In this document: one piece after another, positions 26,754 through 33,190 of the stretch
Position numbering within the stretch: the first letter of the stretch is position 1
How the letters are laid out: each line of letters starts with the position of its first letter
NCBI GenBank assembly: GCA_024405735.1
Contig: JAKSOF010000009.1
Span: 40,843-104,842, forward strand
Direction: 5' to 3'
Source of the DNA: Victivallaceae bacterium
Lineage (GTDB): Bacteria > Verrucomicrobiota > Lentisphaeria > Victivallales > Victivallaceae
DNA length: 64,000 nucleotides
Notes under the pieces: model-generated
What the model saw: only the letters and a program-made list of their open reading frames with translations
What the model was told of the DNA's origin: nothing
Databases searched by the model: none
Position numbers and translations under genes: made by a program

Positions 26754-27455
26754 ATGAAAAAACGCTTTTTCACTCTTGTCGAACTTCTCGTCGTCATCGC
26801 CATCATCGGCATCCTCGCCGGACTGCTCCTGCCCGCCCTCGGCGGCGCCAGCGCCTCCGCCGAAAAGACCAATTGCATCAGCAATCAGAAAAACACGATG
26901 GAAACCATTCTTATATCAATGGCGGGGACAGACAATCGACTGGTAACCGGCAGTAGCTCCTTGGGACTCCCCGCTTGGTCAAACTATCTTGCATTTTGCA
27001 ATCTCATTTCTGATGTTAAGGCTTTCCAATGTCCGAGCATCACTTATTCATACCCGGATGGCGTTACAACTACTGTTGACGACAAATCCAGTTCTTCGTT
27101 GCAAAATGTTTATGGTGTTGGCCAGGGTGGCACAACCTGGACTCCCGTTCCCGGGGAGAAATCATCCTATACCGTTCTTGATTTCAGGGGGAACACCTAT
27201 ACGAAAAAGGCAGGGGGCGGCAGTGTAGCGGCTACAAACATTTTCATCGGCGGTTGCTATAATCCGGGATCTCCCAACTTTGATGTAACCGATAAAAATT
27301 TCAGACTATACGACGCTCATCGCGGCGAAGCCAATATTTTTTGTTTGGACGGACATTCAGAATCTATTGCCGTTCCTACCGGCAGCGCCATTGAATCTCC
27401 GACAATTTTCGCTCCGACGAGCAGTGGGGCAAGAAAACTTAAGCAAAACAATTAG
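26754..27455 (+). CDS. Prepilin-like protein with C-terminal H-x-DGH motif
   Basis: 233 residues, start after GGGAGA. The N-terminus [19 protein letters not shown] is a type II prepilin signal and helix. The C-terminal AHRGEANIFCLDGHSES resembles the H-x9-DG motif of DUF1559-type pseudopilins common in PVC bacteria. The middle is Ser/Thr/Gly-rich. No assembly genes are adjacent; hisB follows 14 bases later, probably by read-through. Confidence 0.85.
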   Translation: MKKRFFTLVELLVVIAIIGILAGLLLPALGGASASAEKTNCISNQKNTMETILISMAGTDNRLVTGSSSLGLPAWSNYLAFCNLISDVKAFQCPSITYSYPDGVTTTVDDKSSSSLQNVYGVGQGGTTWTPVPGEKSSYTVLDFRGNTYTKKAGGGSVAATNIFIGGCYNPGSPNFDVTDKNFRLYDAHRGEANIFCLDGHSESIAVPTGSAIESPTIFAPTSSGARKLKQNN

Positions 27456-27469
27456 AGCAAACACAAATA

Positions 27470-28072
27470 ATGCAAATGGTAAAAAAATCCCGCACATCTT
27501 CCGTCAGCCGCAGGACGCGCGAGACCGACATCAAGGTCAAAATCGCGATCGACGGGGTCGGCAAAAGCAATATCGACACCGGAGTGCCGTTTCTCGATCA
27601 CATGCTTGAATTGTGGTCGCGTCACGGATTTTTCGACCTCGACGTCCTCGCCCACGGCGACCTCGCCGTAGACGCTCATCACACCTTTGAGGATCTCGGG
27701 CTCGTCCTCGGCGAAGCGTTTTTGAAAGCGCTCGGCGACAAGGCGGGCATCCGCCGCTACGGCGAATGTCTTTTGCCGATGGATGAAACGCTCGTGATGA
27801 TTTCGCTCGACCTTTCCGGCAGACCCGGCCTTTACTACGACGTCCGCCCGGTCGCCGAACTCGTCGCCGGTTTCGACGCCTGCCTCTTTCACGAATTCTT
27901 TCAGGCTTTTTGCGTCAAATGCGGTCTCAATCTCCATATCCGGCAAATCGCCACGGGAGAAAACCACCATCTTTTCGAAGCGGTTTTCAAAGGTCTGGCG
28001 CGCGCGCTCGATATGGCAACGGCGATCGACCCGCGCATCGAGGGCGTCCTTTCCACCAAAGGGTCGCTGTAA
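27470..28072 (+). CDS. hisB: Imidazoleglycerol-phosphate dehydratase
   Basis: 200 residues, the monofunctional form. It performs the sixth step of histidine synthesis using two Mn2+. Metal-binding motifs: FLDHMLELWSRHG, DAHHTFEDLGLVLGEA, FHEFFQAF and ENHHLFEAVFKGLARA. It is isolated from other his genes, sitting between a prepilin gene and a lipoprotein gene. The start has no strong ribosome site; a second ATG at 27476 is possible. Confidence 0.95.
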   Translation: MQMVKKSRTSSVSRRTRETDIKVKIAIDGVGKSNIDTGVPFLDHMLELWSRHGFFDLDVLAHGDLAVDAHHTFEDLGLVLGEAFLKALGDKAGIRRYGECLLPMDETLVMISLDLSGRPGLYYDVRPVAELVAGFDACLFHEFFQAFCVKCGLNLHIRQIATGENHHLFEAVFKGLARALDMATAIDPRIEGVLSTKGSL

Positions 28073-28086
28073 GCAGGACAATGGCG

Positions 28087-28470
28087 ATGAGAGCGTTGGC
28101 GTTTTTTACGGCATTGCTCCTTTTTGCGGGTTGCTCGACGGCTCCGGTCGTCCTCACCGAAATGGACAGCGCCTCCACCATCACGCTCGAAAAAGGGGAA
28201 TCCTTTACCGTTTCCCTTTACGCCAACGCCTCCACCGGTTACACGTGGGAATTTTTACGCGCGCCCGACAAAAGAATCTGCAAAATCGCGGCATCGCGTT
28301 ATGTACCGTCCTCCACCGACCCCTATTTCGCCGGAGCGGGCGGCAAAAAGCAATGGATCTTTCAAGCCGTCGCTCCCGGCACGACCATGATCCGTCTGTG
28401 TTATCGCCGGAATTGGGAAAAAAATGTCCGCCCGGCGAAAGTTTTTGACCTCCATGTGGAAGTGAAATAA
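28087..28470 (+). CDS. Lipoprotein with chagasin-like (peptidase inhibitor I42) domain
   Basis: 127 residues from the ATG at 28087, 8 bases after AGGA; 28081 is too close to it. The signal peptide ends in lipobox LFAGC. The mature part shows the three loops of the I42 family: ASTGYTWEF (NPTTGY-like), GAGGKKQWIF (GxxGxxxWxF) and YRRNWEK (RPW-like). Chagasin-type proteins inhibit papain-like cysteine proteases. It would be anchored facing the periplasm or surface. The target is unknown. Confidence 0.8.
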   Translation: MRALAFFTALLLFAGCSTAPVVLTEMDSASTITLEKGESFTVSLYANASTGYTWEFLRAPDKRICKIAASRYVPSSTDPYFAGAGGKKQWIFQAVAPGTTMIRLCYRRNWEKNVRPAKVFDLHVEVK

Positions 28471-28940
28471 GTTATAAGTTTTAAGTGCTACGCAGGGAGC
28501 TTTTCGGCTCCCTGACCCTCCGACAGCGCCGATGCATCGCATCGGCTTAAAAAGCAAAAGGCAAAATGCTGCTCTCGCGGCTCGCCGCGAAATTTGCGGG
28601 GCAATGGGAATATTGAGATTTGTGGGAATTGTGGGATTTTTGAGATAAGGCAAGCCTGCGATAATCACAACTCTGCGGTAATGAGCGCGATAGAGAGCGT
28701 ATTGTCCCACAACTCTCACAGCTCTCACAGTTCCCACTTACTCACGTTTTTTCGCGCCCGCGGCGCGACACTAAAAAAAGCAATCGGCAGTACGCATTGC
28801 CGAAACAATTTGCGTACTGCCGTTTTATATCGTTCTGTAAGCAAACGCGATGCGTTTGCGCTGTAGGGGTACGGGGGCAAAGCCCCCGACCAAGCACTGT
28901 AAACTTATAACTTTAAACTTAAAACTTAAAACTTAAAACT
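28469..28940. repeat. Hairpin-rich repeat element, copy B
   Basis: About 472 bases, same orientation as copy A at 24554. Nearly identical blocks include about 60 bases around the CAGGGAGC hairpin and the GCTGCTCTCGCGGCTCGCC block. The middle is diverged. Where copy A has GCCGATGC/GCATCGGC, B has GCAAACGC/GCGTTTGC; where A has GAGGGC/GCCCTC, B has GGGGGC/GCCCCC. The right end holds CTTAAAA tandem units and pairs with the left A/T-rich end. No gene is seen. Confidence 0.85.
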
Positions 28941-28953
28941 CCCCAATCTCTCC

Positions 28954-28983
28954 TTGACAATCAGGGGATATAAGGGGTATATT
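28954..28983 (+). promoter_or_regulatory. Promoter of the HAD-Kdo-LPS transport operon
   Basis: TTGACA and TATATT with an 18-base spacer, directly after repeat copy B and 20 bases before the first gene. Confidence 0.6.
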
Positions 28984-29002
28984 ATAATAAGCAGGGGGTT
29001 TT

Positions 29003-29659
29003 ATGCAGAAAATCGCCATTTTCGATATGGATCACACGCTTTTGAGCGTGGATTGCGATTATACGTGGAAGCGTTTCGCCGTCAAGTGTCATCTGGCAGA
29101 TGAGGACGCGCTCGCCGAAGCGGACCGCTTTATGGCGGCATACGACGCGGGGACGCTCGACGTCGCGGAATTTCTCCGCTTCCAGTGGCGGGAATTCATC
29201 GGCAAAAGCGTTGCCGACGTGGAATCGCTCTGCCGGGAACATTTCACGGCGGAAGTTCTGCCGTTTTGCCGTGCCAAAGCTCAAGCGGAAGTCGGCCGTT
29301 GCCGCGAAGCGGGAATGACGTTGTGGCTCCTCACTTCGACCTGCCGTTTTCTGGCACAGCCCGTCGCCGATTTTTTCGGCATCGATCATCTTTTCGGCGC
29401 GGAAATCGAAATTGCCGACGGCATCGTCACCGGCAATGCGACGGGGCTTTACCCCTGCGGCGAAAACAAAGTTTCCGCCGCGCGGGAAATTGCCGGCAAG
29501 GGATCCGCTTCGCTCGCCGACTGCCGCGCTTACGGCGACAGCATCAACGATCTGCCGTTGCTGAAAGCCGTCGGCAAAGGCTTCGCGGTCAATCCCTCTC
29601 CGGCGCTGGCAAAAGCGGCGCAGGAAAATAATTTGGAAATCCTTGATTGGGAGAAATAG
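29003..29659 (+). CDS. HAD-IB family phosphatase (phosphoserine phosphatase-like)
   Basis: 218 residues. HAD motif I is DMDHTLL with nucleophile Asp, motif II is LLTST, motif III includes the lysine of GENKVSAAR, and motif IV is YGDSINDLP. The helical C1 cap between motifs I and II places it in subfamily IB with SerB-like and CicA-like enzymes. The substrate could be a small phosphomonoester or a lipid phosphate. It heads the operon for heptose and Kdo synthesis; a direct part in that pathway is not shown. Confidence 0.85.
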   Translation: MQKIAIFDMDHTLLSVDCDYTWKRFAVKCHLADEDALAEADRFMAAYDAGTLDVAEFLRFQWREFIGKSVADVESLCREHFTAEVLPFCRAKAQAEVGRCREAGMTLWLLTSTCRFLAQPVADFFGIDHLFGAEIEIADGIVTGNATGLYPCGENKVSAAREIAGKGSASLADCRAYGDSINDLPLLKAVGKGFAVNPSPALAKAAQENNLEILDWEK

Positions 29660-29663
29660 ACAA

Positions 29664-30155
29664 ATGGCTCGGGTCAAATACACCGATTTACAGCTTTCGG
29701 CGGAATTCAAGCGCGACTACATCCAGCGTCTTGCGCTCTTTTCCTTCTTTTTCATCCTCGTTGCCGAAGTATCGCTCGCCATCAGCATCCCGTGGTACCT
29801 CGGGCGGGAAAACGCGATGGCAAACGAAGTCGCGCGGTTGAATCTTTTTTCCGAATTCGACGGACTGCGTTACAGCATCAACGCCGGGATCAAAAATTCC
29901 AAAAGTTTGCTTTACACCGCCGAACTCAAAGTCGCCAAATGGGATCTCGACAAGACGGCGGATCATCTGCGCGCCCACCAGAAACAACTTTCCGATGAGG
30001 AGATCGCGGAAATGCGCAAACGGGTCCGTTCGATGTACGGCGCCATCGCCCGCAGCAGGGGAAGTTCGTCGATTTCCCGTGAAAATGTTTTGACTACGAC
30101 AAAATTTGTCGATTCCGTCATACCCAAAGAAAAGGGGAAAAACAATGGCAAATAA
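29664..30155 (+). CDS. Single-pass membrane protein, unknown
   Basis: 163 residues. A cytoplasmic N-terminus of about 20 residues, one transmembrane segment (about 24-46, LALFSFFFILVAEVSLAISI), then a mostly helical, charged region and a Ser-rich Lys-ending tail. I do not recognise the family. It lies 4 bases after the HAD gene and overlaps the heptose kinase start by 11 bases, so it is made with the LPS genes and may scaffold or anchor an envelope complex. Confidence 0.65.
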   Translation: MARVKYTDLQLSAEFKRDYIQRLALFSFFFILVAEVSLAISIPWYLGRENAMANEVARLNLFSEFDGLRYSINAGIKNSKSLLYTAELKVAKWDLDKTADHLRAHQKQLSDEEIAEMRKRVRSMYGAIARSRGSSSISRENVLTTTKFVDSVIPKEKGKNNGK

Positions 30156-31152
30156 ATTTTTTCTCGATCTCATCGACCGTTTTCCGAAGTGCCGCGTCGC
30201 CGTAGTGGGCGACGTGATGCTCGACGTTTATCTGTGGGGTCAGACGTCGCGGATCTCGCCGGAAGCGCCGGTACCGATCGTCAACGTCCGCAAACAGACC
30301 GCCTGCCCCGGCGGCGCCGCCAACGTGATGCGCAACGTCACGACTTTGGGCGGTCAGGTGATCGCTTTCGGCGCGATCGGACGCGATGCGGCGGGAAAAA
30401 CGTTGCTTGACGAAATGCACAACTTCGGCATCGACACCCGGCACCTCGTCACCACGCCCGACCGTTGCACGACGGAAAAACGGCGCGTGCTCGCCGGTCA
30501 TCAGCAGCTTTTGCGCGTCGATTTCGAGGATTCTTCGCCGATCAGTCAAAGCGTTTGCGACGCGGTCGCGGCGCCGCTTTTGAAAATGATTTCCGACCAT
30601 CGGATCGACGCGGTCATCTTTGAAGATTACGCCAAGGGCTTGCTGACGACGGAGCTCGTTTCCGAGATCTCCCGCGCGGCGCAAAAGGAAAACATCATCA
30701 CCGCGCTCGACCCGAAACCGGGGCGCCTTGCTCCGGTGCAGGGAATTACCGTGATGAAACCCAACCGCGGCGAAGCCTTCGCCATGGCGGGACTTCCGGA
30801 AATGCCCCCCGCCGACACGCCCGAACAGGATGAAAATCTGCAGATCGTCGCCCGCAAACTCGCGGACAAATGGGCGCCGAAACAGCTTCTGATCTCGCTC
30901 GCCTCGCAGGGAATGGCGCTCTTTGCGGACAACCGCGTCAGCGTCATCCCGACCCGGGCGCGCGAAGTCTACGACGTTTCCGGCGCGGGCGACACGGTCA
31001 TCGCGACCTACACGCTCGCATTGTGCGCCGGAGCCGCCCCCCGTCAGGCGGCGGAACTTGCCAACCGCGCCGCCGGTATCGTCGTCGGCAAAGTCGGTAC
31101 CGCCCCCGTATACCGCAACGAAATCATCGCCGAAGTGGAGAAAGAATCATGA
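30145..31152 (+). CDS. hldE: D-glycero-beta-D-manno-heptose-7-phosphate kinase (HldE N-terminal type)
   Basis: 335 residues, kinase domain only; the bifunctional E. coli HldE is 477, so the adenylyltransferase must be elsewhere. The start follows AAAGGGG. PfkB features: GDVMLDVYLWG, sugar site CPGGAANVMRNV and the C-terminal anion hole SGAGDTVIATY with catalytic Asp. It phosphorylates heptose-7-P at position 1 for ADP-heptose synthesis, completed by hldD at 16.7 kb. Confidence 0.92.
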   Translation: MANKFFLDLIDRFPKCRVAVVGDVMLDVYLWGQTSRISPEAPVPIVNVRKQTACPGGAANVMRNVTTLGGQVIAFGAIGRDAAGKTLLDEMHNFGIDTRHLVTTPDRCTTEKRRVLAGHQQLLRVDFEDSSPISQSVCDAVAAPLLKMISDHRIDAVIFEDYAKGLLTTELVSEISRAAQKENIITALDPKPGRLAPVQGITVMKPNRGEAFAMAGLPEMPPADTPEQDENLQIVARKLADKWAPKQLLISLASQGMALFADNRVSVIPTRAREVYDVSGAGDTVIATYTLALCAGAAPRQAAELANRAAGIVVGKVGTAPVYRNEIIAEVEKES

Positions 31153-31889
31153 AAAGCGTCATCGTCATCCCCGCCCGCTATGCGAGCAGCCGTTTCCCCG
31201 GAAAACCGCTGGCGATGCTTTCCGGCAAACCGATGATCCAACACGTCTGGGAGCACGCCCGCGCCTCCAAAGCCGACCGCGTCCTCGTCGCGACCGACGA
31301 CGAACGCATTTTCAACACGGTGAAAAATTTCGGCGGCGACGCCGTGATGACCCGGAGCGATCACCCGTCGGGCACCGACCGCATCGCCGAAGCGGTGCAA
31401 AGTCTGGATGAAACTTTCGATCTCGTCGTCAACGTCCAGGGCGACGAGCCGCTGATGCCGAGCCGCGTGATCGACGCACTGATCGATTTGATGCGCAGCG
31501 ACGCTTCTTTTGAAATGGCGACCGTCGCCGTGCCCGCCGTCCGCGGGAAACTCACGCCCGACAACGTCAAAGTCGTGATGACGACCGACCGACGCGCGCT
31601 TTATTTCAGCCGCGCCGAGATCCCCTTCGTCCGCACGGGCGGGGTCGCCGCGCCGGTCTATCTGCACTGGGGCATCTACGCCTACCGTCGCGATGTTTTG
31701 GAAAAATTCGTCAAACTGCCCGCAGGGATTCTGGAAAATTCCGAAAAACTGGAGCAGTTGCGGGCATTGGAAAACAATCTTTCGATCCGCGTGCTCATTT
31801 CCGATCTGGAAAGCATCGGCGTCGACACCCCCGCCGACCTCGCGCGGGCGGAGAAAAAACTTGCGGAGTTCAACGATGGAAAGCATTAA
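31149..31889 (+). CDS. kdsB: 3-deoxy-manno-octulosonate cytidylyltransferase (CMP-Kdo synthetase)
   Basis: 246 residues. It activates Kdo as CMP-Kdo for transfer to lipid A. Motifs: IPARYASSRFPGKPL, ATDDERI, SGTDRIAEA, VQGDEPLMP, HWGIYAYRRD and SEKLEQLRAL. It overlaps the kinase stop (ATGA) and the kdsA start by 14 bases. Confidence 0.97.
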   Translation: MKSVIVIPARYASSRFPGKPLAMLSGKPMIQHVWEHARASKADRVLVATDDERIFNTVKNFGGDAVMTRSDHPSGTDRIAEAVQSLDETFDLVVNVQGDEPLMPSRVIDALIDLMRSDASFEMATVAVPAVRGKLTPDNVKVVMTTDRRALYFSRAEIPFVRTGGVAAPVYLHWGIYAYRRDVLEKFVKLPAGILENSEKLEQLRALENNLSIRVLISDLESIGVDTPADLARAEKKLAEFNDGKH

Positions 31890-32685
31890 CGTCGGCAATT
31901 TCAAAATCGGGGGCGACCGGCTCACCGTCATCGCGGGTCCCTGCATGGCGGAAAGCCGCGACGTCTGTCTCGCCGCCGCGGAATTTCTCGTCAATCTGTG
32001 CCGGAAACTTGATGTCAATTACGTTTTCAAGGCCTCTTACGACAAGGCGAACCGTACCAGCGGCGCCAGCCGCCGCGGCCCCGGGATGGAAGCGGGGCTT
32101 GCCTATCTCGACGAAGTGAAAAAAACTTTCAATGTGCCGGTCATCACCGACGTTCACGAAAGCGGCGACGTCGCCGAAGTCGCGCGGCACGTCGATATGC
32201 TGCAGATCCCCGCGTTTCTCTGCCGTCAGACCGATCTGCTTCTTGCTTCCGGCAAAAGCGGCTTGCCCGTCAACATCAAAAAAGGGCAGTTCATGGCGCC
32301 GGAAGATATGGCGGGCGCGGTGGAAAAAGTGCGTTCGACGGGCAATCGGCAAGTTCTGCTCACCGAGCGAGGTTCCAGTTTCGGCTATCACAATCTGGTC
32401 GTCGATATGCGTTCGCTCGTCACGATGCGCGATTTCGGAGTTCCCGTCGTCTTTGATGCGACGCACTCTGTACAGTTGCCCGGCGGCAACGGCACGTGCT
32501 CCGGCGGACGCCGCGAATTCATCGCGCCGCTCGCCCGTGCGGCGGCGGCGGTCGGCATCGACGCGCTTTTTTGTGAAGTCCACCCCAATCCCGACAAGGC
32601 GCTTTCCGACGGGCCGAATTCGCTTGATTTCGCCCTCGCCGAAAAGGTCATCGGCAAAGTGAAGGCCATCTATGATCTCCTCTGA
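31876..32685 (+). CDS. kdsA: 3-deoxy-8-phosphooctulonate synthase
   Basis: 269 residues, TIM barrel. It condenses PEP with arabinose-5-P. Motifs: IAGPCMAES, FKASYDKANRTS, VITDVHES, QIPAFLCRQTDLL, NIKKGQF, DATHSVQLPGG and CEVHPNPDKALSDGPN. It overlaps kdsB and kdsC, giving tight co-expression of the Kdo pathway. Confidence 0.97.
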   Translation: MESINVGNFKIGGDRLTVIAGPCMAESRDVCLAAAEFLVNLCRKLDVNYVFKASYDKANRTSGASRRGPGMEAGLAYLDEVKKTFNVPVITDVHESGDVAEVARHVDMLQIPAFLCRQTDLLLASGKSGLPVNIKKGQFMAPEDMAGAVEKVRSTGNRQVLLTERGSSFGYHNLVVDMRSLVTMRDFGVPVVFDATHSVQLPGGNGTCSGGRREFIAPLARAAAAVGIDALFCEVHPNPDKALSDGPNSLDFALAEKVIGKVKAIYDLL

Positions 32686-33190
32686 CAACTGGCAAAAAAT
32701 CAAACTCGTGATCTGCGACATCGACGGCGTCCTGACGGACGGCAGAGTCGGTTACGGCGCGGAGGATTTTCTGAAATTTTTCCACTACCGCGACGGGCAC
32801 TGGCTGAAACTTGCGATGCGCGCCGGAATGATGGTCGGTTGGCTTTCCGGCAGAAAAAGCCGCGCCAATACGCTCCGCGCCAGCGAACTCGGCATCACTT
32901 TTCTCAAGGAAAACTGTACCGACAAGTTAAGTTCCTTTGAGGAGATCCTCAAGGAATACCGCCTTTTGCCCGAAGAATGCCTTTACATCGGCGACGACGT
33001 GATCGATCTGCCGGTGATGCGCCGTTGCGGCATCGCCGTCGCGGTCGCCGACGCCGTCCCCGAACTCGATGAAGTCGCCGATTTCCGCACCGCCGCGCCG
33101 GGCGGTCACGGCGCCGTCTGCGAAGTGATGCACAAACTCCTTGCCGGACAGGGCAAGCTCGATGAAATTCTCGAACGGTACCGCCGATGA
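32672..33190 (+). CDS. kdsC: 3-deoxy-8-phosphooctulonate phosphatase
   Basis: 172 residues, cap-less C0 HAD phosphatase that forms tetramers. Motif I is CDIDGVLTDG, motif II is LSGRKS, the lysine is in NCTDKL and motif IV is IGDDVIDLPVM. It removes phosphate from Kdo-8-P. It overlaps kdsA by 14 bases and the LptC/LptA-like gene by 4, the same order as kdsC-lptC-lptA in E. coli. Confidence 0.95.
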   Translation: MISSDNWQKIKLVICDIDGVLTDGRVGYGAEDFLKFFHYRDGHWLKLAMRAGMMVGWLSGRKSRANTLRASELGITFLKENCTDKLSSFEEILKEYRLLPEECLYIGDDVIDLPVMRRCGIAVAVADAVPELDEVADFRTAAPGGHGAVCEVMHKLLAGQGKLDEILERYRR

